Assembly (NCBI RefSeq): GCF_900100045.1
Contig: NZ_FNEA01000004.1
Coordinates: forward strand, 62,001 to 126,000
DNA: 64,000 nt
Direction of reading: 5' to 3'
DNA from: Paracoccus denitrificans
GTDB taxonomy: Bacteria > Pseudomonadota > Alphaproteobacteria > Rhodobacterales > Rhodobacteraceae
Position 1 is the first letter of the stretch; every line of letters begins with the position of its first letter. Positions 27,941 to 43,620 of this stretch are shown one piece after another. Both the position numbers and the translations under genes were made by a program. The notes under the pieces are model-generated. The model saw only the letters and a program-made list of their open reading frames with translations, made no database searches and was not told the DNA's origin.

Positions 27941-28065
27941 CTTCGTTCCTGGCGCCGCCATCGCGCGCCGGTGGCGGTGCGGGCCTGCGCCGCGAAGGCT
28001 CGCCCCTTCCGGGCGGCGGCGCGCGGTATATATAGCGCGGGCCGTCCATTCATTCAGGAGCATTC

Positions 28066-28590
28066 ATGGAACGCCTTCTCGAACGCAGCCTTTTCGCCAG
28101 TCGCTGGATGATGGCGCCGATCTATGTCGGTCTGGCGCTGTCGCTGTTGATCCTGCTTTGGGTCTTTGCGCTGGAACTGTGGCACCTGGTCGGCATCCTG
28201 CCGGTCATGACCGTCAACGACGCGGTGCTGGGCGTGCTGGCGCTGATCGACCTGAGCCTGGCGGCGAACCTTTTGCTGATCGTGATCTTTTCGGGCTACG
28301 AGAATTTCGTCAGCCGCATGGACCTGAGCGAGCATGAGGACAGGCCGGACTGGCAGGGCGAGGTCGATTTCTCGGGGCTGAAGCTGAAGCTGGTGGCCTC
28401 GATCGTGGCGATCTCGGGCATCCATCTGCTGAAGGTGTTCATGGATGTCAGCAAATACGCCCCCGATCAGATCCGCTGGATGGTGGTTATCCATCTGGTC
28501 TTCGTGATCTCGGGCGTGCTGCTGGCCGCGATGGACTGGATCGCGAACCATGGCAAGACGCTGAAGAAGGCCAAGGCTTCCCAGGCATGA
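28066..28590 (+). CDS. UPF0114 (YqhA) membrane protein
   Basis: The 174-residue inner-membrane protein has three to four hydrophobic segments. It begins M-E-R-L-L-E-R-S-L-F-A-S-R-W with family motifs S-R-W-M-M-A-P-I-Y-x-G-L and a G-Y-E-N-F-V-S-R-M-D loop. YqhA-type proteins have no established function. The start follows CAGGAGC. Repeat copy f and a terminator follow its stop. Confidence 0.88.
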   Translation: MERLLERSLFASRWMMAPIYVGLALSLLILLWVFALELWHLVGILPVMTVNDAVLGVLALIDLSLAANLLLIVIFSGYENFVSRMDLSEHEDRPDWQGEVDFSGLKLKLVASIVAISGIHLLKVFMDVSKYAPDQIRWMVVIHLVFVISGVLLAAMDWIANHGKTLKKAKASQA

Positions 28591-28595
28591 GAGGT

Positions 28596-28642
28596 CGCGC
28601 CGGCTGCGCGGTCGCATGAGTATTTGGGGAACGAAGAAGGGC
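28596..28642 (+). repeat. GAGTATTTGG element, copy f
   Basis: Hairpin CGCGC-CGGCT-GCGCG (28596-28610) is followed by GTCGCAT and GAGTATTTGG plus GGAACGAAGAAG, identical over the 22-base tail to copies a and j. It lies 28 bases after the UPF0114 stop and abuts an intrinsic terminator. Confidence 0.8.
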
Positions 28643-28674
28643 AGGGGCGGCGCATGATCGGCGCCGCCCCTTTT
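28643..28674 (+). terminator. Intrinsic terminator after the UPF0114 gene
   Basis: A perfect 11-bp stem AGGGGCGGCGC/GCGCCGCCCCT (28643-28653 and 28661-28671) with a seven-base loop runs into TTTT. It follows repeat copy f directly and isolates carB. Confidence 0.88.
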
Positions 28675-28780
28675 CGCTTTGGCGGATTTTTGGCCGGGCG
28701 GGCGGCGCGGACCCTTGCGACTTTGCCCGCCATGGCTATAACCCCGGACGATTTATCAGCCGCCAGCCCGAGGGACCGTC

Positions 28781-32113
<3,333 letters not shown>

Positions 32114-32131
32114 CGCCGGAATACGGCTGTT

Positions 32132-32155
32132 TCGGGGGCTTTTCAGCGCCCCCGA
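32132..32155 (+). terminator. Hairpin after carB
   Basis: An 8-bp stem TCGGGGGC/GCCCCCGA (32132-32139 and 32148-32155) lies 18 bases after the carB stop. There is no T run, so it is either a weak terminator or a 3'-end stabilising hairpin. Confidence 0.5.
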
Positions 32156-32555
32156 CCGTGCGACGCGATTGAGAGCCCGGCTTTGCCGGAAGGAATGCCT
32201 GTAGGCCACCCGATCAACCGGGCAGGCAGGACCGGGATCGTCCTCGGCCCTGTAACGCAGGTGCGCGGGATCGCCTGTCGGCTGCAGCCGCGCCGGTTGG
32301 GGTAGCACAACCTTTGTCCGGGGCACCCACTGGATGAAGCGCAGGCCTTGCCGGCGCGCGAGGGCGATCTACGATCATCGGCAACTTTGGATAGGTCGCA
32401 TCGGGTTGCCGGTATGGGCAAGCGCGCATGGCCCCGGTGTTTCAGGATTGCAGGACCGGAGGCCACGGTGTTCGCAGCCGATTGCCCATCGCGGTCGCAG
32501 AGCGGAGCCTTGTCCGACCCGAAGGGCGCAATGTTTTGCTTCTGAAGGGAAGAAG
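32156..32555. other. 400-base stretch without a recognisable gene
   Basis: The bases between the carB hairpin and tRNA-Glu hold only short frames on both strands. None resembles a family I know, and none has a good ribosome site. Base composition is slightly less GC-rich than the neighbours. A decayed gene is possible but cannot be identified. Confidence 0.5.
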
Positions 32556-32630
32556 TGGCAGCCCGTAGGGGAGTCGAACCCCTCTTTTCAGGTTGAAAAC
32601 CTGACGTCCTAACCGATAGACGAACGGGCC
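32556..32630 (-). tRNA. tRNA-Glu (TTC)
   Basis: This is a 75-base cloverleaf on the minus strand. The acceptor is GGCCCGT/ACGGGCT with a terminal G-U pair typical of tRNA-Glu, and CCA is encoded. The anticodon stem CAGG/CCTG encloses the loop TTTTCAA, giving anticodon TTC. The T arm has GGTTCGACTCC. Confidence 0.97.
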
Positions 32631-32672
32631 ACTTTCCGTATCCGCCGGGTCGTACCCTGCGGCGTGGGGCGG

Positions 32673-32701
32673 TATTTAGGTTCTCTGCTGCGGGCCTGCA
32701 A
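32673..32701 (-). promoter_or_regulatory. Promoter of tRNA-Glu
   Basis: Read on the minus strand, TTGCAG (32701-32696) and TAAATA (32678-32673) are 17 bases apart. They lie 43 bases upstream of the tRNA, a good sigma-70 type pair. Confidence 0.6.
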
Positions 32702-32751
32702 GCGGAAAAATCACCTTGGCATAAAGTTTTTTCCGGCTGGAACCGGGGGCC

Positions 32752-34494
32752 TCAACCCACCGGCGCGGCATCGTCCAGACGCAGCCGCACCCGCTCGCGA
32801 CCGCCCCATTGCGATAGCTCCAGCTTGCCCGCCAGATGGAAGCAGCGGCCGCGGGCGCCCAGCAGCGCGGGACCCAGCGGGCCGTTCATCGCGCCCCAGG
32901 CCACCGCCTCCAGCACCGGGCTGCCGGGGCTGCGGAAACGCAGGCGCAGGTGGCTGTCGCCCATCGCGCCCGCGCTGTCGATCAGCTGCTCGGCAAAGGC
33001 AAAGCGCGGTGCCGGCGCCGCCTGGCCGAAAGGGCCGGCGCGCTCCAGCATCTGCATCAGCTCGACCGTCGCCCCGGCGGGGTCCATGAGGCCCGAGATG
33101 CGCAGCTCGCCGGCGCCCGGACGCTCGGCCATTTCGCGCGACAGAAGCTGCGACAGGCGCTCCATGGCTGCGGGGATCTTTGCCTCCTCGATTGTCAGGC
33201 CGGCTGCCATGGCATGCCCGCCGCCCTTCAACAGCAGCCCCTCGGCCGAAAGGCGCTGGATGGCGCGGCCCAGGTCCACGCCGGGCACCGAGCGGGCCGA
33301 GCCCTTGCCGATGCCGCCCTCTACCCCGATCACCACCGAGGGCAGGCCGGTCGCCTCCTTCACCCGCGCGGCAACGATGCCGACGACGCCGGGATGCCAG
33401 CCGTCGCCCGCCGCCCAGGCGACCAGGCTGTCGCTGGCGCGGGCCTCGACCTGGGCCAGCGCCTCGTCGCGCACGGCGGCCTCGATGGCGCGGCGGTCGC
33501 GGTTCAGGACGTCCAGTTCGGCCGCCAGCCGCTCGGCCTGCCGGCCGTCGGTGCAGGACAGGCACAACGCGCCCAGATCGGCACGCCCGACCCGGCCGCC
33601 GGCATTGATGCGCGGCCCCAGGAGAAAGCCCAGGTGAAAGGCGTTCGGCGCCGAATCGAGCCGCGCCACGTCCGACAGCGCCACCAGGCCCGGACGTTCG
33701 CGCCGCGCCATGACCAGCAGCCCCTGCCGCACGAAGGCGCGGTTCACGCCCACCAGCGGCGCCACATCCGCGACCGTCGCCAGCGCCACCAGGTCCAAGA
33801 GCGGGATCAGGTCGGGTTGCGGATGGCCGTCCCTGCGCAGCAGGCTGTTGCAGCGCACCAGCGTCAGGAACACCACGCCCGCGGCGCAGAGATGTCCAAG
33901 GCTGCCGTCCTCGTCGGCGCGATTCGGGTTCACCACCGCCAGGACCGGGGGCAGGGTTTCGCCGCCCTGGTGATGGTCCAGCACGATCACATCGCAACTC
34001 GCCGCCGCCAGCGCCTCATGGCTGAGCGTGCCGCAGTCGACGCAGATGATCAGGTCATGACCCTGCGACAGCGACGCGATGGCAGGGGCGTTGGGGCCAT
34101 AGCCCTCGTCGATGCGGTCGGGGATATAGAGCGTGGCGTCGCGGCCCTGCCGGCGCAGCCAGTCCAGCAGAAGCGCGGCCGAGGCGCCGCCATCGACATC
34201 GTAATCGGCGAAGATGGCGATGCGCTGGCCGGCCAGCACGGCCGCGACCAGCCGCTCGGCCGCCTTGTCCATGTCGCGCAGGCTCGAAGGGTCTGGCAGC
34301 AGGTCGCGCAGCTTGGGATCGAGGTAAAGCGGCGCCTCATGCGCGGGCACGCCCCGCGCGGCCAGCACCCGGCTGACGGGCAGGGGCAGGCGGCTGTCCT
34401 GGGCCAGCGCCTCGGCGGCGCGTTCCAGCGTGGCTTCGGGACCGCGCCAGAGGCGGCCGGTCAGCGAGGATTCTACGGAAAGAAAGGCGGTCAT
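32752..34494 (-). CDS. recJ: Single-stranded-DNA exonuclease RecJ
   Basis: RecJ degrades single-stranded DNA 5' to 3' in recombination and repair. The 580-residue protein has the DHH phosphoesterase motifs: A-D-Y-D-V-D-G near residue 96, D-C-G-T, the D-H-H signature in V-L-D-H-H-Q-G, and the DHHA1-type G-G-H-A-M-A-A-G near 430. An OB-fold domain is at the end. I chose ATG 34494 over 34512 because GGGGGATGAAG precedes it. It follows glpX by 51 bases, an order common in alphaproteobacteria. Confidence 0.95.
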   Translation of the reverse strand: MTAFLSVESSLTGRLWRGPEATLERAAEALAQDSRLPLPVSRVLAARGVPAHEAPLYLDPKLRDLLPDPSSLRDMDKAAERLVAAVLAGQRIAIFADYDVDGGASAALLLDWLRRQGRDATLYIPDRIDEGYGPNAPAIASLSQGHDLIICVDCGTLSHEALAAASCDVIVLDHHQGGETLPPVLAVVNPNRADEDGSLGHLCAAGVVFLTLVRCNSLLRRDGHPQPDLIPLLDLVALATVADVAPLVGVNRAFVRQGLLVMARRERPGLVALSDVARLDSAPNAFHLGFLLGPRINAGGRVGRADLGALCLSCTDGRQAERLAAELDVLNRDRRAIEAAVRDEALAQVEARASDSLVAWAAGDGWHPGVVGIVAARVKEATGLPSVVIGVEGGIGKGSARSVPGVDLGRAIQRLSAEGLLLKGGGHAMAAGLTIEEAKIPAAMERLSQLLSREMAERPGAGELRISGLMDPAGATVELMQMLERAGPFGQAAPAPRFAFAEQLIDSAGAMGDSHLRLRFRSPGSPVLEAVAWGAMNGPLGPALLGARGRCFHLAGKLELSQWGGRERVRLRLDDAAPVG

Positions 34495-34545
34495 GTGGGC
34501 TTCATCCCCCATGACCGCCTGCTGTTCAAGCCCGTCCGTCCAAGC

Positions 34546-35511
34546 TTACTTGATCGGGTTGCGATAGATCATGCGCCGCACCGAGCCGGTCTTCGAGCGC
34601 ATCAGTATGGTTTCGGTCTGCAGGTAATGCGGCTCGCGCTTGACGCCGGCCACGATCGAGCCGTTCGTCACCCCGGTCGCGGCAAAGATCACGTCCGCCG
34701 TGACCATTTCGTCGCGCGAATAGATGCGGTTCAGGTCGGTGATGCCGGCCTTGGCGGCGCGGCCCTTCTCGTCGTCGTTGCGGAACAGCAGCTTGCCCCA
34801 CATCTGCCCGCCCATGCATTTCAGCGCCGAGGCGGCCAGAACCCCTTCGGGCGCGCCGCCCGAGCCCATATACATGTCGATGCCGGTCAGCTCGGCCTCA
34901 GCGCAATGGATCACGCCGGCCACGTCGCCGTCGGTGATCAGCCGGATGGCCGCGCCGGTCGAGCGCACCTCGGCCACCAGGTCCTCGTGCCGGGGGCGCT
35001 CCAGGATGCAGACGGTGATGTCGCTGTCCTTGACCCCGCGCGCCTTGGCCAGCGCCCGCACCCGTTCCGAGGGCGACATGTCCAGGCTGACCACGTCCGT
35101 GGGATAGCCCGGGCCGATGGCAAGCTTTTCCATGTAGACATCGGGCGCATGCAGCAGCGTGCCGCGCGGCGCCATGGCGATCACGGTCAGCGCGTTGGGC
35201 ATGTCCTTGGCAGTCAGCGTGGTGCCCTCCAGCGGGTCCAGCGCGATGTCGACCGCGGGGCCGGCGCCGGTGCCGACCTCCTCGCCGATGAACAGCATCG
35301 GCGCCTCGTCCCGCTCGCCCTCGCCGATGACGACGACGCCCTTGATGTCGAGCATGTTCAGCTGCTCGCGCATCGCGTTCACGGCGGCCTGGTCGGCGGC
35401 CTTCTCGTCGCCGCGGCCGATCAGCCGCGCCGAGGCATGGGCGGCGGCCTCGCTGACGCGGGCAAGGCCGAGCGACAGCATGCGATCGTTGAAATCCTTG
35501 GGCGAGGTCAT
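34546..35511 (-). CDS. glpX: Fructose-1,6-bisphosphatase class II
   Basis: GlpX removes the 1-phosphate from fructose-1,6-bisphosphate in gluconeogenesis. The 321-residue protein carries the class II motifs I-G-E-G-E-R-D-E-A-P-M-L near residue 63, D-P-L-E-G-T-T near 93, D-G-D-V-A near 190, and G-S-G-G-A-P-E-G-V-L-A-A. It is upstream of recJ on the same strand and probably shares its transcript. Confidence 0.95.
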   Translation of the reverse strand: MTSPKDFNDRMLSLGLARVSEAAAHASARLIGRGDEKAADQAAVNAMREQLNMLDIKGVVVIGEGERDEAPMLFIGEEVGTGAGPAVDIALDPLEGTTLTAKDMPNALTVIAMAPRGTLLHAPDVYMEKLAIGPGYPTDVVSLDMSPSERVRALAKARGVKDSDITVCILERPRHEDLVAEVRSTGAAIRLITDGDVAGVIHCAEAELTGIDMYMGSGGAPEGVLAASALKCMGGQMWGKLLFRNDDEKGRAAKAGITDLNRIYSRDEMVTADVIFAATGVTNGSIVAGVKREPHYLQTETILMRSKTGSVRRMIYRNPIK

Positions 35512-35592
35512 GCGGAAATTCCTTGTGCTTTCTGGCTTTCCGGGCTTCTACGCCCGGTGCCCCGGTCCGGCAAGCCTGCGCGCGCTAACGGG

Positions 35593-35844
35593 TCAGTTTT
35601 CCGCCAGTTCCAGTGCCAGCGCATGGATACGCGGCACGATGTCGCCCAAGGTCGCATGCACCAGCCGGTGGCGCGCGACACGGCCCAGCCCCGCAAAACG
35701 GGCGCTGGCCATGCGGATGCGGAAATGCGTCTCGCCGCCCTCGCGCCAACCGCCATGGCCGCGATGGTTCTCGCTCTCATCGATGATTTCCAGCCGCAAG
35801 GGCTGGAGTTCGGCCAGTCTTTTACGCATCTCGTCGGCAATCAT
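35593..35844 (-). CDS. BolA family protein
   Basis: The 83-residue protein has the BolA fold: N-terminal helix M-I-A-D-E-M-R-K-R-L, the central G-E-T-H-F-R-I-R motif, and H-R-L-V-H-A-T-L near residue 60, with the conserved histidine used for cluster binding with monothiol glutaredoxins. It is probably involved in iron-sulfur or iron homeostasis. The ATG at 35844 follows AAGGGGGC. It diverges from a J-domain gene, with 69 bases between starts. Confidence 0.85.
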   Translation of the reverse strand: MIADEMRKRLAELQPLRLEIIDESENHRGHGGWREGGETHFRIRMASARFAGLGRVARHRLVHATLGDIVPRIHALALELAEN

Positions 35845-35913
35845 GCGCTTGCCCCCTTTCATGTCCCGCGAAATAGCCTAAACTGCCTGTCCCGTTCAGG
35901 ACAAGGCAGGCAG

Positions 35914-36540
35914 ATGAGCAACAGCGACCCGTTCGGATTCGACATTTCCGCGGCCTCGGACAAGAAACGCCGGGCCAAGGGCCGGCGCGGCATGTCCGGC
36001 GCCTTCGAAACATCGACGCGGCGATGCGACAAGGAGGGCTGCAACCAGCCGGGCCAGTATCGCGCGCCGAAATCCCCGCGGGCGCTGGACGAATACTATT
36101 GGTTCTGCAAGGAACATGTGCGCGAATACAACCTGAACTGGAACTATTTCCAGGGCCAGTCCGAGGCCGAGTTCCAGGAATTCCTGGACAATGCCACGGT
36201 CTGGGAACGGCCGACCAAGCCCTTCGGCCGGGCCGCGCAGGAACAGAAATGGGCCCGCCACGGCATCGACGATCCGCTGGAGATCCTGGGCGCGAACGGC
36301 ACCAACCCCGAGCTGCGCACCCGCACCGCGCGCAAGCTGCCGCCGACCGAGCGCCGGGCGCTGGAGATCCTGGAGGCCAAGGAGACCTGGACCCGCGCCG
36401 AGATCCGCAAGCAATACAAGTCCCTGGTCAAGGATCTTCACCCGGACATGAACGGCGGCGACCGCTCGGACGAGGATCGGCTGCAAGAGGTGGTCTGGGC
36501 CTGGGACCAGATCAAGGACAGCCGCAGCTTCAAGGACTGA
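35914..36540 (+). CDS. J-domain (DnaJ-like) protein
   Basis: The 208-residue protein has a C-terminal J domain (about 150-208) with H-P-D at residues 175-177 inside K-D-L-H-P-D-M-N-G-G, the motif that stimulates DnaK ATPase. The N-terminal part holds a possible zinc site (C-D-K-E-G-C and a later Y-W-F-C-K-E-H) and an F-Q-G-Q-S-E-A-E-F segment. It is a family typical of alphaproteobacteria and lies next to bolA. It is likely a dedicated cochaperone with an unknown client. Confidence 0.88.
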   Translation: MSNSDPFGFDISAASDKKRRAKGRRGMSGAFETSTRRCDKEGCNQPGQYRAPKSPRALDEYYWFCKEHVREYNLNWNYFQGQSEAEFQEFLDNATVWERPTKPFGRAAQEQKWARHGIDDPLEILGANGTNPELRTRTARKLPPTERRALEILEAKETWTRAEIRKQYKSLVKDLHPDMNGGDRSDEDRLQEVVWAWDQIKDSRSFKD

Positions 36541-36555
36541 GCGCCCGGTCCCGCA

Positions 36556-36584
36556 TGGAAAAAGAGCCGCGAAAACCCGCGGCC
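36556..36584 (-). terminator. Intrinsic terminator of metK
   Basis: On the minus strand the stem GCCGCG/CGCGGC (36583-36578 and 36571-36566) is followed by TC and five T residues. It comes directly after repeat copy g. On the plus strand the same hairpin lies 25 bases after the J-domain gene and may serve it weakly. Confidence 0.7.
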
Positions 36585-36643
36585 CCTTCTCTGTTTCGAA
36601 AATACTCTGGGGGAGCGCGGAACGCGCGGGGGCAAAGCCCCCA
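36581..36643 (-). repeat. GAGTATTTGG-type element, copy g (long form)
   Basis: Read after metK on the minus strand: hairpin GGGGGC-TTT-GCCCCC (36642-36628), a second hairpin GCGCG-TTC-CGCGC, then CCAGAGTATTT, TCGAAACAGAGAAG. The double hairpin repeats the plan of copy d, and an intrinsic terminator follows. Confidence 0.75.
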
Positions 36644-36648
36644 TACCC

Positions 36649-37815
36649 TCAAAGCTCGCGCTTGATCGCCTCGACGAGATCGGTCCGCTCCCACGAGAAA
36701 CCGCCATCGGCATCGGGGGCGCGGCCGAAATGGCCATAGGCGGCGGTGCGGCGATAGATCGGGCGGCAAAGCGCCAGATGCTCGCGGATGCCGCGCGGTG
36801 TCAGGTCCATGGCCCGCGAGACGGCGCGCTCGATCTCGGCCTCGGGCACCTCGCTGGTGCCGAAGGTGTCGGCATAGATCGACAGGGGCTTCGCCACGCC
36901 GATGGCATAGCTGAGCTGGATCACGCAGCGCTTCGCCAGTCCGGCCGCGACGACGTTCTTGGCCAGGTAGCGCGCGGCATAGGCGGCCGAGCGATCCACC
37001 TTGGTCGGATCCTTGCCCGAAAAGGCGCCGCCGCCATGCGGGGCCGCGCCGCCATAGGTGTCGACGATGATCTTCCGCCCGGTCAGGCCGGCGTCGCCGT
37101 CGGGTCCGCCGATCACGAAGGTGCCCGTGGGGTTCACCCACCATTCCGTGCGCTCGGTCAGCCATTCGGCGGGTAGGACCTCGCGGATATAGGGCTCGAC
37201 GATGGCGCGGATGTCGTCCGAGGTCTGGCTCTCGTCCTTGTGCTGGTGCGACAGCACCAGGCTGGTGATCTCGACCGGCTTGCCGTTCTCGTAGCGCAGG
37301 CTCAGCTGGGATTTCGCATCCGGCCCTAGCGTCGGCTCGGCGCCGGACTTGCGCGCCTCGGCCAGCCGGCGCAGGATCGCGTGCGCATACTGGATCGGCG
37401 CCGGCATCAGTTCCGGGGTCTCGTCGACGGCATAGCCGAACATGATGCCCTGGTCGCCCGCGCCGTCGCGGTCGACGCCCTGGCTGATATGGGCGGACTG
37501 CTCGTGCAGGTAGTTGTGGACATGGCAGGTGTTCCAGTGGAACTTTTCCTGCTCATAGCCGATGTCGCGAATGGTGTTGCGGGCGATCTCGGCGATGCGG
37601 CCCATGTATTCGCCAAGCTTTTTCTTGTCGCTCAGCCCGATCTCGCCGCCGATCACGACCGTGCCGGTGGTGGCGAAGGCCTCGCAGGCGACGCGGGCGG
37701 CCGGGTCCTCGGCCAGAAGCGCGTCCAGAACAGCGTCCGAGATCTGGTCGCACAATTTGTCGGGGTGGCCCTCGGAGACGGATTCCGAGGTGAACACATA
37801 GTCCTGTCTGGCCAT
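36649..37815 (-). CDS. metK: S-adenosylmethionine synthetase
   Basis: MetK makes S-adenosylmethionine from ATP and methionine. The 388-residue protein shows [13 protein letters not shown] near residue 13, G-Y-A-V-D-E-T near 117, and the phosphate loop G-G-G-A-F-S-G-K-D near 266. ATG 37815 fits the family start. Its ribosome site GGAG lies within a SAM/SAH riboswitch, so translation should fall as the product accumulates. lnt lies upstream on the same strand. Confidence 0.97.
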   Translation of the reverse strand: MARQDYVFTSESVSEGHPDKLCDQISDAVLDALLAEDPAARVACEAFATTGTVVIGGEIGLSDKKKLGEYMGRIAEIARNTIRDIGYEQEKFHWNTCHVHNYLHEQSAHISQGVDRDGAGDQGIMFGYAVDETPELMPAPIQYAHAILRRLAEARKSGAEPTLGPDAKSQLSLRYENGKPVEITSLVLSHQHKDESQTSDDIRAIVEPYIREVLPAEWLTERTEWWVNPTGTFVIGGPDGDAGLTGRKIIVDTYGGAAPHGGGAFSGKDPTKVDRSAAYAARYLAKNVVAAGLAKRCVIQLSYAIGVAKPLSIYADTFGTSEVPEAEIERAVSRAMDLTPRGIREHLALCRPIYRRTAAYGHFGRAPDADGGFSWERTDLVEAIKREL

Positions 37816-37820
37816 GAAGA

Positions 37821-37866
37821 TGCTCCGTTGAAATGACGCCGCCACGCCAGGAAGCCGTTGTGGCGG
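37821..37866 (-). promoter_or_regulatory. SAM/SAH riboswitch controlling metK
   Basis: On the minus strand CCGCCAC and GTGGCGG form a 7-bp stem (37866-37860 and 37846-37840). Its loop carries the conserved AACGGCTTCCTGGC, and GGAGCA follows at 37826-37821, six bases before metK. This matches the SAM/SAH class (Rfam RF01727), known from Rhodobacterales metK leaders. In that class a pseudoknot with the loop hides the GGAG ribosome site when ligand is bound. Confidence 0.93.
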
Positions 37867-37900
37867 TCAGGGGAAGCGTTAGTGGACGCGCCCGCCGACG

Positions 37901-39439
37901 TCAACCGCGCAACTTGGCGCGAGACGTTCCGGCAAGCAGCAGGAAGGCCGCCAGCGCCAGCGCCACGGCCGGCCAGTCGCCCCAGCGCGACCATGGCGTG
38001 GGCGGCAATGCCCCGGGCAGCGCGGCATCGATGCGGCCGGCGCGGTTCAGTCCCAGCGTGGCGCGCAGCCCCCCGCGCGCGTCGATCACCGCCGAGACGC
38101 CGGTATTGGCCGCCCGCATCAGGGGCAGGCCCGATTCGATAGCACGCAGCCGCGCCTGCGCCAGATGCTGCCACGGCCCGGAAAGCTGGCCGAACCAGGC
38201 GTCGTTGGTGACTTGCAGCAGCCATTCCGGCCGATTTTCCCCGGCGATCAGGTGATGCGAAAACACCGCCTCATAGCAGATCAGCGGCTGCATCGCCGGC
38301 AGGCCGGGCAGGTGCATGACCTGCGGCGCCGGGCCGGCGGAATAGCCGAAGCCGTGCTGCGCGGCAAAGGCGCGAATGCCGAACTGCGCCATGATGTCGC
38401 CCCAGGGCGTGTATTCGCCAAAGGGAACCAGATGGAACTTGTCGTAGACCGGGCCGATTCCGTCGGCCGAGAACTGGGTCAGGCTGTTGAAATAGCGCTC
38501 GCCCTCGACCCGCTGGATGCCAAGGATCACCGGAGTGCCGACATAGGCGGCGATCTCCTGCGGGGCGGTGCCCGATTGCTCCAGCAGGAAGTTCACCGCC
38601 GTCTCGGGCCAGATCACCGCATCGGGCGGCGCCGCGTCGGGGTCGCGCGCCGCCGAAAGATCAAGCAGGCGGCGGAAGAACACTTCGGACCAATAGGGGT
38701 CCCATTTCAGCGCCTGGGTGGCGTCGGGCTGGATCAGGCGCAGGCGCAGGCCGGTATCGGGCGGCAGGGGCTGGGCCAGCCGCGCCAGCCCGGCGCTCCA
38801 GGCGGTGGCGACGACCAGCGCGGCCAGGACCGTGCCGGGCAGTGCCGGAAAGCGGCCGGGCCGGTGAAAGCACAGGGGCAGGGCGGTGGCCAGCATGGTC
38901 AGGCCGGACAGCCCGATCGCGCCGAGGGTCGCCGCGACCTGCCCGGCGGGGGTGTCGATCCAGACATGGCCGGTCAGCGCCCAGGGCAGGCCGGTAAAGA
39001 TCCAGCCGCGCATCCAGTCCGACAGCACCATCAGCGCGGCAAAGCCCAGCCCCTGCCGGGGAAAGCCGGGCGCAAAGCGGGCGGCGAGCCAGGCGGGAAC
39101 GGTCCAGAACAGTGCCCCGCCTGCCGCCATGAAGACCAGCGCAAAGGGGGCCATCCAGCCATAGATCTCGGGCTCGACCAGGAAGGGCTCGACGATCCAG
39201 GACATCGCCAGCGCGAAATGGCCCAGCCCGGCGGCAAAGGCATTCCAGGCGGCGGCGCGGGGCGTTGCAGCATGGGCGACCCGCCGGCAGAGCAGCGCCA
39301 GCGCCAGCAAGGTCAGCGGCCAGAGATCCCAGGGAGCCTGACCCAGCGCGGCCACCGCGCCCAGCCCGACGCCAAGGGCGAGCGCCGTCCAGGATGGGCG
39401 CCCGCGTCGCGAGGATGGCGTGAAGGCCGAAAGGGCCAT
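37901..39439 (-). CDS. lnt: Apolipoprotein N-acyltransferase
   Basis: Lnt adds the third acyl chain to lipoproteins at the outer face of the inner membrane. The 512-residue protein has six or so N-terminal membrane segments (to about residue 215), a nitrilase-like periplasmic domain with catalytic Glu in W-P-E-T-A, Lys in [10 protein letters not shown], and Cys in I-C-Y-E-A-V-F, then a final membrane segment. It starts nine bases after the helicase stop and lies upstream of metK. Confidence 0.95.
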   Translation of the reverse strand: MALSAFTPSSRRGRPSWTALALGVGLGAVAALGQAPWDLWPLTLLALALLCRRVAHAATPRAAAWNAFAAGLGHFALAMSWIVEPFLVEPEIYGWMAPFALVFMAAGGALFWTVPAWLAARFAPGFPRQGLGFAALMVLSDWMRGWIFTGLPWALTGHVWIDTPAGQVAATLGAIGLSGLTMLATALPLCFHRPGRFPALPGTVLAALVVATAWSAGLARLAQPLPPDTGLRLRLIQPDATQALKWDPYWSEVFFRRLLDLSAARDPDAAPPDAVIWPETAVNFLLEQSGTAPQEIAAYVGTPVILGIQRVEGERYFNSLTQFSADGIGPVYDKFHLVPFGEYTPWGDIMAQFGIRAFAAQHGFGYSAGPAPQVMHLPGLPAMQPLICYEAVFSHHLIAGENRPEWLLQVTNDAWFGQLSGPWQHLAQARLRAIESGLPLMRAANTGVSAVIDARGGLRATLGLNRAGRIDAALPGALPPTPWSRWGDWPAVALALAAFLLLAGTSRAKLRG

Positions 39440-39448
39440 GGACCCGGC

Positions 39449-41548
<2,100 letters not shown>

Positions 41549-41591
41549 TCAGGGCTTTCGTATCAAATGCGCGGGCCAGCCCGCGCCGTGC

Positions 41592-41648
41592 TTGCGTCCA
41601 TCGCCGCCTGCCCGGGGAAACCGGGTTTCGCGGCGGGTCGGGACGCAA
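41592..41648. other. Three-tier stem-loop between the helicase gene and argS
   Basis: Three nested stems can form: TTGCGTCC/GGACGCAA (41592-41599 and 41641-41648), CGCCGC/GCGGCG (41602-41607 and 41630-41635) and CCCGG/CCGGG (41611-41615 and 41621-41625). The region lies 5' of both divergent genes, so it is not a terminator for either. It would be in the helicase mRNA leader, 44 bases before its ATG, if transcription starts further upstream. Confidence 0.5.
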
Positions 41649-41806
41649 TTTCCGCACGCCCCTCGCCTTGCCTGCCGGATGCAGACAGGGCGGACCTAGC
41701 GGAAAACCCGCTCTTCGTCAATCTGATGCGGTTTTCGCGTTCGGCGGCCCGGTTGACGGCCCCCTTGGGCAGGCGCTATCCCCGGGCGATCTTACGGATG
41801 GAAGCC

Positions 41807-43552
<1,746 letters not shown>

Positions 43553-43620
43553 AGAACGGCGCCTTGCCGGGGACGAGCAGATAAACGAGCAGCGTCGGGA
43601 CAACCGGCAGGCAGGCAGGA

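Noticed and set aside
32668..32690. GGTATTTAGG near tRNA-Glu as an eleventh copy of the repeat
   Set aside because: It lacks the AACG-A tail and hairpin, and the bases are better read as the -10 box of tRNA-Glu.
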